This document shows, in pieces, positions 9,701-18,953 of a DNA stretch of 64,000 nucleotides. Positions within the stretch are counted from its first letter, which is position 1. Each line of letters starts with the position of its first letter. Origin of the DNA: Alishewanella tabrizica. Lineage in GTDB: Bacteria > Pseudomonadota > Gammaproteobacteria > Enterobacterales > Alteromonadaceae. Both the position numbers and the translations under genes were made by a program. The notes below the pieces were generated by a model, which had not been told where the DNA came from, searched no databases, and was given only the letters and a program-made list of their open reading frames with translations. The stretch is from NCBI RefSeq assembly GCF_014652375.1, contig NZ_BMYR01000010.1, forward strand, positions 62,001 through 126,000. The letters run 5' to 3'.

Positions 9701-10960
9701 ATGTTTTTCAGGCGTTTATGTTGTAGCTTGGCCTTCGGTTTGCTGGTCTTTACCCAGCACACACTAGCCGATAATGCGCAGCAAGTATTTAACCAATATC
9801 AAGATGCCCTGCTGGAAGTGCAAGTGGTTGAAAACCAGACACAGCACAAAGCCGCGTTTGGCAGTGGCTTTTATGTTGCGCCGGAATGGGTCATCACCAA
9901 TTATCATGTTATTGCCAATCGAATTGCTACCCCTGATAGTTATCAGCTAATGGCAAAAATGGGTGATGCGGGATTGCAGCCGCTTGAAATTTTAGCGCTA
10001 GACGTGGTAAACGATTTAGCCTTATTAAAAGCTCCGAAGCACGACGGCTTAGTGTTTACTTTAGCCGAGGGCTTGCCTGCGCAAGGCGCTGAGGTTTTTA
10101 GTTTAGGTAATCCACATGATTTAGGTATGGTGGTGGTACCTGGCACCTATAACGGTTTAAAACAACAGAGTTTTTATCCTCGATTGCATGTTACAGGCTC
10201 CATCAACCCTGGTATGAGTGGCGGCCCTAGCGTAAATAGCGTGGGGCAGGTTGTGGGTGTTAATGTGGCAACGGGAGGCAATCAACTGGGTTTTGTGGTG
10301 CCTGTAGCGCAAGTACAAGCCTTATTAGCCCAAGTTCCGGCGGCTCCCCCAGCAGTGCAAACGTTAAAAGCGCAAATTCGTTCGCAACTGTTACATAACC
10401 AAAACATTATGCTAGCCCCGTTACTCGAAGCCGATTGGCAAATGAAAACGCTCGGTAAAGGACAAATTCCTGAGAGTATTGCGCCCTATATGACGTGTTG
10501 GGGCCGGACGAATACGCCGCAAACGCAATATGAATTACGCACCTCTGCCGCCTTTTGTGGTCAGCAAGAAGAGGTGTTTTTAAGTAATCAATTTGTCACC
10601 GGCAAAATTCAAATGCAGTTTGAATGGTTAGACGGTTCACAATTACCTTTACTCAAATTCAATCATCATTATCGCAATCGTATACAGCAAGCTCGTGCTG
10701 ATAATCGTGCTTCACCGCGAGATGTAGAAGGCTTTAATTGTCGCAGTGATATTGTTGCCCTGAATACACATCCTACCCGAGTGGTATACTGTGTGCGTGC
10801 TTACAAAGAGTATCCAGATTTGTATGATGCGATTTATCTTGCGGCGACGGTACCTAACGATCAATTTGGTTTTATTAGTCGTTTTAGTTTGGCCGGGGTA
10901 AGTAAAGAAAATGCCGATGCCTTCACGCGCAAATTTATGGAGACCGTGGTATGGCAATAA
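9701..10960 (+). CDS. Secreted trypsin-like serine protease (S1/Deg-like, no PDZ)
   Basis: A 419-residue protein with a Sec signal peptide (hydrophobic residues about 5-20, cleavage after TLA around residue 23). The catalytic triad is intact: His69 in ITNYHVI, Asp105 in VNDLALLK, and Ser173 in NPGMSGGPS. The protease domain spans about residues 30-210. The remaining 200 residues match no PDZ domain I can recognise and contain several cysteines. The ATG at 9701 is chosen over the GTG at 9692 because GGAG lies eight bases before it. The gene overlaps the following FHA gene by ten bases, indicating translational coupling and a shared role. It probably acts in the periplasm; the substrate is unknown. 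Confidence 0.85.
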   Translation: MFFRRLCCSLAFGLLVFTQHTLADNAQQVFNQYQDALLEVQVVENQTQHKAAFGSGFYVAPEWVITNYHVIANRIATPDSYQLMAKMGDAGLQPLEILALDVVNDLALLKAPKHDGLVFTLAEGLPAQGAEVFSLGNPHDLGMVVVPGTYNGLKQQSFYPRLHVTGSINPGMSGGPSVNSVGQVVGVNVATGGNQLGFVVPVAQVQALLAQVPAAPPAVQTLKAQIRSQLLHNQNIMLAPLLEADWQMKTLGKGQIPESIAPYMTCWGRTNTPQTQYELRTSAAFCGQQEEVFLSNQFVTGKIQMQFEWLDGSQLPLLKFNHHYRNRIQQARADNRASPRDVEGFNCRSDIVALNTHPTRVVYCVRAYKEYPDLYDAIYLAATVPNDQFGFISRFSLAGVSKENADAFTRKFMETVVWQ

Positions 10961-12021
10961 TCGTTGAGTTATTAAATAGCCAAGGAAAACCCGTTAGTAT
11001 CCATAAGTTCACGCAATCAGACATTCGGATTGGCCGCAGTTACGAGAATGATGTGATTGTACAAGATCCTTACTGCTGTGCTGAGCATGCTGTCTTGAGT
11101 TGCAATGATCAGGGGCATTGGCATATGCGTGATCTGGCGTCAGTCAATGGAACAGTCAATAGCCAAGGGCAGCGTATTGACTTCATGTCTATTGCTGCAA
11201 ATGGTCAAGAGTTTATGTTAGGGCAACAGCGTTTGCGCGTATTGTTAAGCGATGCCGCTATAGCCCCAACACGGATTATTGCGCAAGGTTGGCACAGTTT
11301 ACGGATATTATCTTCGCTACCTTTATTGGTGCTCGTTTTGCTGATCGTGGCTTTGGATATGGCTTATGGCACTTGGATCGATGTCTTGGGAGAAGCCGCC
11401 GAAAAATGGCAGCGACAATTATTGGTGATCCCGTTTTTTCTGTTGATCCCGTTATTATGGCCGGCGCTTTTGGCTTTGTTTGCGCGTTTTAGAGGACAAG
11501 ATGCTCATTTCCGCCAACAAGCCGCCTTAGTTTATGCGGTGGTGGCGGCTTGGGTGTTGTGGGATATTATGGCCAACTGGCTAGGCTTTAACTTTAGTGA
11601 CAGCACGCTCTTTGGGGTATTACAAAAAGTGGTGCCCACTATGTTACTGCTGAGTTTGTTCTGGTATGGTTTTAGTCTAGTTGCAATCCAACGCAAAAGT
11701 GTACAAGCCATTTTGACCCTTGCCTTAGCCAGCACATATTGGTTATTTCCTTACATTCAATCGGCGGGGCCGAATATTCAACCTCGCTATGAGGCAAACC
11801 TGTTACCTCAAGCGTTTTTAGTCACATCACCAAGCAATAGCACTGATTTTATGGCGGCCAGCCAAAGCTTATATCAACAAGTTACCTTAGTTGATCATAT
11901 TGCAGTGGCACCGCTTGATAACAGCGCCCCTGAAAACCGTACTTCTGAAAACAGTGTTTCTGACAATAGCACCGTTGAAAATAGCACTGCTGAAAAGAGT
12001 GTATCTAAAGAAGGTGTTTGA
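10951..12021 (+). CDS. FHA-domain membrane protein
   Basis: A 356-residue protein. The N-terminal forkhead-associated domain (about residues 1-95) shows the GRSYEND turn at 28-34 and the NGT motif at 66-68. In the conserved SxxH position it has Cys43-x-x-His46, so a key phosphothreonine contact is altered. About five hydrophobic segments follow between residues 115 and 275, making it an inner-membrane protein with the FHA domain probably cytosolic. The C-terminal 45 residues form a degenerate Asn/Ser/Glu repeat (SENSVSDNSTVENSTAEKS). Its start overlaps the protease gene by ten bases. No kinase or phosphatase is nearby, so the phospho-ligand is unknown. Confidence 0.8.
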   Translation: MAIIVELLNSQGKPVSIHKFTQSDIRIGRSYENDVIVQDPYCCAEHAVLSCNDQGHWHMRDLASVNGTVNSQGQRIDFMSIAANGQEFMLGQQRLRVLLSDAAIAPTRIIAQGWHSLRILSSLPLLVLVLLIVALDMAYGTWIDVLGEAAEKWQRQLLVIPFFLLIPLLWPALLALFARFRGQDAHFRQQAALVYAVVAAWVLWDIMANWLGFNFSDSTLFGVLQKVVPTMLLLSLFWYGFSLVAIQRKSVQAILTLALASTYWLFPYIQSAGPNIQPRYEANLLPQAFLVTSPSNSTDFMAASQSLYQQVTLVDHIAVAPLDNSAPENRTSENSVSDNSTVENSTAEKSVSKEGV

Positions 12022-12102
12022 AGATAAGGCGAGTACGCATGCTACCAACAGCTCGCAAAGCGTTACTGCGATGGCAATAGCACAAGACCCTGTTGTAGCA
12101 AC

Positions 12103-12154
12103 CTTCGGGGTCAGATCATAACCTTCGGGGTCAGATCATGATCTGACCCCGAAG
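12103..12154. repeat. Palindromic repeat copies 7 (truncated) and 8 (complete)
   Basis: Positions 12103-12119 hold the left half of the palindrome (CTTCGGGGTCAGATCAT). 12123-12154 is a complete perfect 32-bp copy. They lie between the convergent FHA and RND genes, with the full copy only nine bases from the RND stop codon, so the hairpin could act on both transcripts. Confidence 0.95.
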
Positions 12155-12163
12155 CTAGCCTAT

Positions 12164-15100
12164 TTAGCGTTTAAGAAGCTTGTCTCCCAGCACTAGCAAG
12201 GCGGGTGTTAAAAATAAGGTGAGTAAGGTCGCAAAGGTTAGGCCACCGGCAATGGCACTGGAAAGCTGTGTCCACCACATAGTGGAAGGCGCCCCAAAAC
12301 CTAAACTCGGTTCTAGCAAATTGACGTTAACCGCTAGTACCATTGGCATCAAGCCAAGTACTGTGGTGATGGAGGTCAGTAACACTGGGCGTAAGCGCAA
12401 GGTGCCGGTTTCCAATGCGGCGTTGATGCTGTCCAGCCCTTGTGCTTTAAGTTGATTATAGGTGTCAATCAACACAATATTGTTATTGACCACGATACCC
12501 GCTAGGCCAATTATCCCCATACCGACCATAACAATGCCAAACGGCTGGGCGTTAATTAGCAGCCCTAATAACACGCCTGCTGTAGAAAGCACTATGGCAG
12601 ATAAAATCAGTAATGTTTGATACCAGCTGTTAAATTGCACCAGCAAGATCATCAGCATTAAAAAGATCGCAATCACAAAGGCGCTGATTAAAAAGGTCAT
12701 GGCTTCTTGTTGATCGGCATCTTCACCGGCGGTTTTGAGCATTACGCCCTCGGGCAGGCTAATGCCACTGTCTTTTAGCGCGGCTAACCGCTCTGTCACC
12801 TGAAAGCCGGGGGCCAGATCGCTTTTAATGGTAACCGCACGGTTGCTGTCTATGCGGCGAATAACACTGGTTTTTTCGGCTGGGCGCAAGGTAACAAAGT
12901 TAGTTAACGGCACCTGACCACGGCCAGTTTCTACGGTAAGGCGTTCTAACTGACTGAGCGAGCGCCAGCTTTCTGGAAAGCGCACCCGAATATCCACTTC
13001 ATCACTGGCGTACACCGGCCGGAATTTTGCCAGCAAAAGACCATTGCTCACCAGTTGCACTGCATTACCTACGGTTAACACATCGGCTCCAAAACGGGCG
13101 GCGGCGGCGCGATCTACTTCTAAGCGCCATTCGATGCCGGGTAAACTCCGATCATCTTCAATATCGACAAAACCTTCCATACTGGCCATTTGTTTGAGAA
13201 TGGCATTTACCGCCTGTTCGGTAAGGGCAGGATCTTGCGCACTGATTTGCAGCTCTATGGGCTTACCTGCTGCTGGGCCATCTTGTTGTTGCCGAAACGC
13301 CAATACCACGCCGGGAATATCCGCGGTTAACTGGCGCATTTCTTCTAAAATATCACTGGCGCGGCGGCGTTGGTGCCAGTCGATAAACTGAAATTGCAAG
13401 GTGCCGATCACATCAGCGGTGAGCTCACCACTGGCCGCAGCCATACTGCGGGCATAGAGGGCTTTTACCTCGGGTAAATTTAGTAAGCGCTGCTCAACCT
13501 GCTGTAATACGGTATCCTTTTCGTACACCGACAGATCGCCGCGTGCCCGCACCCACACCTGCGCGGATTCTGGTTCGACCGACGGGAAAAACTCTAAACC
13601 ATGATTAAACTTACCATAAGCCAAATAGACTAACGCCACGCCAGCCAGCGCCCCGGCTAAGGTTAAGCCCGGATGACGTAATAAGCGATGCAGCAACTGG
13701 CGATAAGCTAAGGTAAAGCGATTTGGCTTTGCTGCAGGTTTTTGATTGTTGCCAGACTTTTGCTGGGCTTTACCCAGACTGCCCATGACCGGTAAAAACA
13801 CTAAGGCCATCAGTAAGGATGCCAGTAAGCAAAGGATAACGGTGGCAGGCAGGTATTTCATAAACTGGCCCACAATACCCGGCCAAAACAATAAGGGCAC
13901 AAAGACCGCGAGGGTGGTGCAAGTGGAGGCAATAATAGGCCAGGCCATGCGATCGGCTGCATTTAGCCAGGCGGTTTTTTTATCTTGCCCTTCCTGCAGG
14001 TTACGATCGGCCAGCTCACTGACCACGATAGCACCATCTACCAACATACCTGCGACCAGAATTAACGAGAACAGCACGATGATGTTCATGGTAAAACCAA
14101 TCATCCAAATCATCAAAATACCGGCAAAGAAGGCACCGGGTATGGTGATGCCGACCAATAGCGCCGAGCGCATGCCCATGGTCGCCAAGATCAGGATCAA
14201 CACTAACACCACCGCAGTTAACACATTATTCAGTAAGTCGGAGAGCATGTTCTCGACTTCTTTAGACTGATCCATAATGTAGTTAATTTGCATGCCATCC
14301 GGAAATTGCGCTGAAGCTTGCTCAAGCAAGGCTTTGGTTTGCTCGATGGTCGAGATAATATTGGCACCGCTGCGTTTTTTGATTTCCAGCACCACAGCGG
14401 GCTGACCATTAATGCGGGCAAAGCCCAAGGGATCTTTAAAACTGGCGTTTACCGTGGCAACATCGGCAAAGGTAATAACGGTATCGCCAGTCACCTTTAT
14501 CGGAATGGACAATACGTCGTCTAAATTTTCAATAATACCGGGCACCTTTAATGCCATACGCCCGGCACCGGTATCCAGACTGCCCGCCGCCACTAAGCGG
14601 TTATTGTTCGACACCAAGGTGAAGAGTTGCTGATAATCTAAGCCGTAGCTTTGCAATACTTGCGGATCGACGATAATTTCCAGCACATCTTCCCGATCGC
14701 CGCCGATATCCACTTCCAGCACTTCTGGAATACCTTCAATTTGCTCTTTTAGTTGCCGAGCAATGGCTACCAGCATCGGCTCGGGAACCGGACCGGATAA
14801 TCCAACCGATAACACCGGGAACAGGCCAACATTAATTTCATTTACGGTGGGCTCTTTTGCTTCGGCTGGCAATTTAGCGCGTGCAGCATCGACTTTTACT
14901 CGCACATCGGCCAAGGCTTTATCGGCATTAAAGCCGGCATCAAATTCCAGCATCACCGAGGCATGGCCTTCGCTGGCCGTTGAGGTCATTTTTTTAATGC
15001 CTTCCAGCGAGCGCAATTCGTGCTCCATCGGCCGCACTAACAAGCGTTCACCATCTTCTGGGCTAATGCCATCCAGTGACATAGAGACATACATCATCGG

Positions 15101-15229
15101 AATAGCCACATCGGGGTTAGCTTCTTTGGGGATCACCAAATAAGCGCTAATACCGGCAGCGAACAAGAATAGCAGTAACATTAAACTGGCGCGGCTGCGG
15201 GCAATGGCAGCGGCAATTAAGGCTCTCAT
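12164..15229 (-). CDS. RND efflux transporter permease
   Basis: Inner-membrane proton-driven pump of the AcrB/RND superfamily, 1021 residues with the standard layout: TM1 at about 10-30, periplasmic porter loop, TM2-6 with the LVAGMLVDGAIVVSELADRN block carrying the proton-relay Asp, second porter loop, and TM8-12. It overlaps the adaptor gene by four bases (ATGA). No outer-membrane channel gene is present, so it probably uses a TolC-type partner encoded elsewhere. Substrates cannot be read from the sequence; it resembles the multidrug (HAE) group more than the heavy-metal (CusA) group. Confidence 0.93.
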   Translation of the reverse strand: MRALIAAAIARSRASLMLLLFLFAAGISAYLVIPKEANPDVAIPMMYVSMSLDGISPEDGERLLVRPMEHELRSLEGIKKMTSTASEGHASVMLEFDAGFNADKALADVRVKVDAARAKLPAEAKEPTVNEINVGLFPVLSVGLSGPVPEPMLVAIARQLKEQIEGIPEVLEVDIGGDREDVLEIIVDPQVLQSYGLDYQQLFTLVSNNNRLVAAGSLDTGAGRMALKVPGIIENLDDVLSIPIKVTGDTVITFADVATVNASFKDPLGFARINGQPAVVLEIKKRSGANIISTIEQTKALLEQASAQFPDGMQINYIMDQSKEVENMLSDLLNNVLTAVVLVLILILATMGMRSALLVGITIPGAFFAGILMIWMIGFTMNIIVLFSLILVAGMLVDGAIVVSELADRNLQEGQDKKTAWLNAADRMAWPIIASTCTTLAVFVPLLFWPGIVGQFMKYLPATVILCLLASLLMALVFLPVMGSLGKAQQKSGNNQKPAAKPNRFTLAYRQLLHRLLRHPGLTLAGALAGVALVYLAYGKFNHGLEFFPSVEPESAQVWVRARGDLSVYEKDTVLQQVEQRLLNLPEVKALYARSMAAASGELTADVIGTLQFQFIDWHQRRRASDILEEMRQLTADIPGVVLAFRQQQDGPAAGKPIELQISAQDPALTEQAVNAILKQMASMEGFVDIEDDRSLPGIEWRLEVDRAAAARFGADVLTVGNAVQLVSNGLLLAKFRPVYASDEVDIRVRFPESWRSLSQLERLTVETGRGQVPLTNFVTLRPAEKTSVIRRIDSNRAVTIKSDLAPGFQVTERLAALKDSGISLPEGVMLKTAGEDADQQEAMTFLISAFVIAIFLMLMILLVQFNSWYQTLLILSAIVLSTAGVLLGLLINAQPFGIVMVGMGIIGLAGIVVNNNIVLIDTYNQLKAQGLDSINAALETGTLRLRPVLLTSITTVLGLMPMVLAVNVNLLEPSLGFGAPSTMWWTQLSSAIAGGLTFATLLTLFLTPALLVLGDKLLKR

Positions 15230-16296
15230 TCTGTATCCTCTGCCTTCACATTAACTTGCTGCCCGGGCTCAACAAAGCCTGCCCCTAGGGTAATGAGCTC
15301 GGCACGTGCCGGTAAACCGCTGACCCAGGCCAGATTATTATCGGCGCTTAACAATGTAACCGGGTAAAACATCACCTTTTGTTGCTCTAGCGTGTAAACG
15401 CCTAAACGCCCGTCTTGATCCAGTTTTAATAGCGCCGGAGACAGGGCATGGGCAGCAACCGGGGCAAGGGTAATATGCAGGGTAGCGCTGGCGCCGGCTA
15501 AAGGCAGTAACTCAGGGTTGGCAACAGTGGCTTCAATATAATAGCTGCGGGTTGCACTATCGGCTGCTGGGCTGATAAAGCTTAAACGAGCAGGGAGGGT
15601 GCGACCATCTAACAGTTGTACCTTAACCTCTTGGCCTAACACCAACTGCGCTAATTGTTGTTGTGGTACCTGGGCCGTTGCTCTGAGTTGTTGAATATCG
15701 ACTAAATGAAACAGCGCAGTACCGGCTTGAATAAAACTGCCCGGCTCGACTAAGCGTCTGGCCAAAATGCCGCTAAAGGGCGCCTGCGGTTTACTGTGCG
15801 TTAGGGATAGTTGGGCTTCAGTTAGGCTAGTTTCGGCATTTCTTAGCTCGCTGGTAAGCCGAATTATCTCGGTTTCTGAAACCAGTTGGCGTTTTTGCAA
15901 GGTTTTGGCACTATCAAGTTCACTTTGGCGTAAGGCAAGTAAGGCTTTTGCCTGAATTAAGCGGGTACTGCGGCCTTCATCGGCTAATTCCAGTACAATA
16001 TCACCCTGCTGCACAGCATCGCCCTGATCACGCAGCAGCTTGTCGATACGCCCTGTGGTCTGAGCTTGCAGCTCAATGCTATGCCAAGCCTGTAATTGCC
16101 CTTGTAACTTTAGCTGCGCAGGATAGGGCTCTGCTTCACTTAGCCGGCTTTGCACAGTGAACAATGCCTCGGGGGCTTTTGTTGCTGCGTCAGGAGGCGC
16201 TGTTTTACTTTGATAGGTTGCGCCAAGTAGCAGCCAAAGTAGTAAGGCCAGTGCCAGGAGCACGGCAATAACGGGAGGCGTAAGCTTTTTAATCAT
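15226..16296 (-). CDS. RND periplasmic adaptor (membrane fusion protein, HlyD type)
   Basis: A 356-residue adaptor linking the RND pump to the outer-membrane channel. It has an N-terminal membrane anchor (about residues 7-27), a lipoyl/barrel-sandwich half with GRIDKLLRDQGDAVQQGDIVLELAD, a coiled-coil hairpin (about 100-155), the second lipoyl half with FSGILARRLVEPGSFIQAG, then beta-barrel and membrane-proximal domains. The ATG at 16296 is preferred over 16323 because it has GGA at good spacing and starts directly with MIKKLTP before the anchor. Confidence 0.9.
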   Translation of the reverse strand: MIKKLTPPVIAVLLALALLLWLLLGATYQSKTAPPDAATKAPEALFTVQSRLSEAEPYPAQLKLQGQLQAWHSIELQAQTTGRIDKLLRDQGDAVQQGDIVLELADEGRSTRLIQAKALLALRQSELDSAKTLQKRQLVSETEIIRLTSELRNAETSLTEAQLSLTHSKPQAPFSGILARRLVEPGSFIQAGTALFHLVDIQQLRATAQVPQQQLAQLVLGQEVKVQLLDGRTLPARLSFISPAADSATRSYYIEATVANPELLPLAGASATLHITLAPVAAHALSPALLKLDQDGRLGVYTLEQQKVMFYPVTLLSADNNLAWVSGLPARAELITLGAGFVEPGQQVNVKAEDTE

Positions 16297-16328
16297 ATGA
16301 GTTCCGTTAAAATATCGATACATGGTGC

Positions 16329-17129
16329 TTATTTGGGCATCAGAACCGCAGGCAGAGGTGTTAGCGTACCATTCGAATAACCTTGCTGTTGCCGTTGCTG
16401 CTGTATGGCATCAAGCCTCAGTTGTAACTTAGGATGGCTGTCAAACCAGCTGGGTAGCTTGCTGGTATCTAGCTGCAGCATAGCATGAAAAAAAACCTCA
16501 GCTGCGCCGGTGTGGCCATAACGACAATTTAACATTGTCAGTGCAGCAGCATCGGCCGCCAGCTCCCGTTGTTGTGAATGCTGTGCCATGCCAAATTCCG
16601 TTGCCGGCAGAAAAATCTGTCCGGCGCCGCTGCTGCCAGTAAGGGTACTGGTAATGACCGCTAACACCAGCGCTCGACCAAAACCGCGTAAATGATCGCG
16701 GTGCTGTAAATGCGCGAGCTCATGCGCCAGGATAAAGGCGAGGGCATTTTCACTATCCAGTTTTTCTAGCAAACCGCGATATACCAGCATAGTACCGCCT
16801 GGCATTACGCCGGCATTGGCGATGGCTTTATCAATAAAATGGACATTTACCGGATAGGGTACGGTACTGCATTTTTGCAAGTCTTGGGTAAGCTGCTGTA
16901 AATAGGCTTGTTGTGGGCTGGGTTCAGGCTTGCTTGCAAAGTTTGCAAACCACTGCTGCTCTAATTCGGGTGACAAGTGGTTTAATGCTTTGTCGAGGGC
17001 GAGCCCCAACAACCAATAGAGTAAAAACAGCAGCGCCAGCAAGGCGCTACCGATCAGTAAGAGATCCTGCAAAGGCCGTTGCCGGCCAATGTTAGGGTTG
17101 GTTTTGGGTAACCTAGGTTGATAAGCCAT
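16329..17129 (-). CDS. M48 family membrane metallopeptidase
   Basis: A 266-residue zinc protease with one N-terminal membrane segment (about residues 25-45). The zinc motif HELAH has His136, Glu137 and His140, and the downstream ELAADAAAL block provides the third ligand. It resembles the M48 peptidases of the BepA/LoiP type, which work in envelope quality control. The start at 17129 (MAYQPRLPK) is chosen because the longer frame from 17234 would overlap the upstream gene by 65 bases. It lies 40 bases after the membrane YbjQ gene and 32 bases before the adaptor gene, so it probably belongs to the same operon. Confidence 0.85.
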   Translation of the reverse strand: MAYQPRLPKTNPNIGRQRPLQDLLLIGSALLALLFLLYWLLGLALDKALNHLSPELEQQWFANFASKPEPSPQQAYLQQLTQDLQKCSTVPYPVNVHFIDKAIANAGVMPGGTMLVYRGLLEKLDSENALAFILAHELAHLQHRDHLRGFGRALVLAVITSTLTGSSGAGQIFLPATEFGMAQHSQQRELAADAAALTMLNCRYGHTGAAEVFFHAMLQLDTSKLPSWFDSHPKLQLRLDAIQQQRQQQGYSNGTLTPLPAVLMPK

Positions 17130-17169
17130 TTTAAAGATGTGCTCTAGCGATAATAAGTAGCTCGCCGTT

Positions 17170-17652
17170 TTAGTTGGCGGCGCTATTAGCTTGCTGACTG
17201 CCCTCAGCGGCCTGGCCATAGATTGCTGTGCCATAAGCCAGCAGTTCTACCGAGCCAATACCATTGCCGGCCGCATTATGAATGCTCGAGGTTTCAACCC
17301 GAATATTAATAATTTGCACCGCACCTGTGCATTGCTCTTTCATCCGCAGCAGCGCTTCGCGTCGGGCTCTGTCTAACAGCGTTTCGTAACTGGCAACTGG
17401 GCCACCGACAATACTGCGCAATATCGCCAACAAGCGTTTGAAGTAATCAATGGAGATCACCACACTGCCACAGACTAGCTCTGCTTTGTCTATTTGCTGC
17501 ATAGGAATAAGCAGCTCGCGATTATTGCTGTTTGGCAGCCTTACCCATTGCTGCTCGCGTATATTGATACTCTGGAAATGGCGTTGCTCGGCCCATTTAC
17601 CAAAGAAATAACCCAGCAACAGCAGGATTAAAAAGCCAATAAAAGGGATCAT
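17170..17652 (-). CDS. YbjQ/UPF0145 domain protein with membrane anchor
   Basis: A 160-residue protein with an N-terminal hydrophobic segment (residues 2-18) and a C-terminal YbjQ-type (DUF74, 'heavy-metal-binding') domain with the family pattern YETLLDRARREALLRMKEQ and the following beta strands ending LLAYGTAIYG. It is paralogous to the soluble YbjQ gene immediately upstream, only three bases away. The biochemical role of the family is not established despite its name. Confidence 0.8.
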   Translation of the reverse strand: MIPFIGFLILLLLGYFFGKWAEQRHFQSINIREQQWVRLPNSNNRELLIPMQQIDKAELVCGSVVISIDYFKRLLAILRSIVGGPVASYETLLDRARREALLRMKEQCTGAVQIINIRVETSSIHNAAGNGIGSVELLAYGTAIYGQAAEGSQQANSAAN

Positions 17653-17655
17653 AAC

Positions 17656-17970
17656 TTACTCCACTCTGACGGCCGTACCATAGACATAAATTTCGGCAGC
17701 GCCGGCCGCTACCGACGAGGTAGAAAAGCGCACATTAACTATAGCGTTAGCGCCCATTTCGCTGGCTTGCGCTTTCATCCGGCTTATGGCTTCATCGCGA
17801 GATTCGTTTAACAGTTCGGTATAGCCACGTAGCTCACCACCAAACACATTTTTGATCCCCGCCATAATATCGCGGCCAACATGCTTGGCGCGTACAGTGC
17901 TGCCAGAGACTACACCATAGCAGTCGATAATAGTTTTGCCGGGCACGGTTTCGGTATTGGTAATAAACAT
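17656..17970 (-). CDS. YbjQ family (UPF0145) protein
   Basis: Small soluble protein of 104 residues, close to the usual 103-107 of the YbjQ family, which forms pentamers. Family blocks seen are GVVSGSTVRAKHVGRDI, ESRDEAISRMK and MGANAIVNVRF. The start at 17970 is preferred to the longer frame at 18042, because AAAGGA lies before it and the N-terminus matches the family. It is the probable first gene of a five-gene minus-strand run ending in the RND pump. Confidence 0.88.
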   Translation of the reverse strand: MFITNTETVPGKTIIDCYGVVSGSTVRAKHVGRDIMAGIKNVFGGELRGYTELLNESRDEAISRMKAQASEMGANAIVNVRFSTSSVAAGAAEIYVYGTAVRVE

Positions 17971-18080
17971 ATGAAATCCTTTACTGTTTAATGAATTGAT
18001 TAAAACGATCTCATCATAGGCAAAGTGTGGCGCCAGATACAATCAAAATGCCAAACAAAATTGTAACCAAGGGTGTTAAG

Positions 18081-18953
18081 TTAATGCTTAAGCTGCTCTG
18101 CCAAAAAATCCACCAGCCGCCGCACCTTAGCGGATAAATGCCGGTTTTGTGGATACAGCGCCCAAATGCCTTCATCCGGTTGGCGAAAGGCATCCAATAC
18201 TGAGTGTAGCGAGCCATTCGCCAGATAATCGGCAACATAATAGTCGGGCAGTTGCACTAAACCGAGGCCCTGTAGGGCGGCATCGCGCAGGGCGACACCG
18301 CTATTACAGACTAAGCGCCCTTGCGGCCGGTAACTGATCAGCTTGCCGTCTTGCATCAAGCGCCATAGCCCAACGGTGCCGGTTAGGCATTGTAGCTTGC
18401 TAAGATCGCTAAGCTGGGAGGGCGTACCCTGTTGGCGCAAATACTCGGGTGAGGCCACGATATATTGGGTGCGACTGGTGAGTTTACGGGCTATTAAGCT
18501 GGAGTCTTCTAAGGTGCCCAGCCGAATGGCTAAATCATAGCCGCCTTGTACTAAATCGAGTTTATCATTGGTCAGGTGAACGTCTAGTTCGGTATCGGGG
18601 TACTGCAACAAAAACTGATGTAACAGCGGTGCTATATGGGTTTCACCATAATAGACCGGCGCAGTGAGCTTAATTAAACCGCGCGGGGTGGCCGATAAAT
18701 TTGCCAAGGTACGATTAGCTTCCTCCAAACTGCTGACCAGATGCCGACAGTGTTGTAAATATAATTGCCCCTCTTCGGTAAGGCTAACGCTGCGGGTACT
18801 GCGATACAGCAGCTTAATGGCCAGTGTGGCTTCTAGCTCTGCAATATTGCGGCTTACCTGTGCAACCGACATTGCGAGTTGCTTAGCGGCTTTGGTAAAG
18901 CTTTGTTGTTCAGCGACGGCGACAAATTCGCTAATGCCGGTCCATTGTTTCAT
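18081..18953 (-). CDS. LysR-family transcriptional regulator
   Basis: A 291-residue regulator. The N-terminal winged helix-turn-helix (about residues 5-65) contains QSFTKAAKQLAMSVAQVSRN, and the effector-binding periplasmic-type domain covers about 90-290. The start at 18953 (MKQWTGISEF) has AAAGG upstream and matches the family start. It diverges from frmA. LysR-adhC-fghA clusters are common in gammaproteobacteria, so it probably controls the formaldehyde genes. A MITE-like element now occupies much of the shared promoter region. Confidence 0.9.
   Translation of the reverse strand: MKQWTGISEFVAVAEQQSFTKAAKQLAMSVAQVSRNIAELEATLAIKLLYRSTRSVSLTEEGQLYLQHCRHLVSSLEEANRTLANLSATPRGLIKLTAPVYYGETHIAPLLHQFLLQYPDTELDVHLTNDKLDLVQGGYDLAIRLGTLEDSSLIARKLTSRTQYIVASPEYLRQQGTPSQLSDLSKLQCLTGTVGLWRLMQDGKLISYRPQGRLVCNSGVALRDAALQGLGLVQLPDYYVADYLANGSLHSVLDAFRQPDEGIWALYPQNRHLSAKVRRLVDFLAEQLKH

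Noticed and set aside
13746-14270. 174-codon open frame on the plus strand
   Set aside because: It lies fully antisense to the RND permease gene, whose protein is clearly recognisable; such frames are expected in GC-richer stretches.
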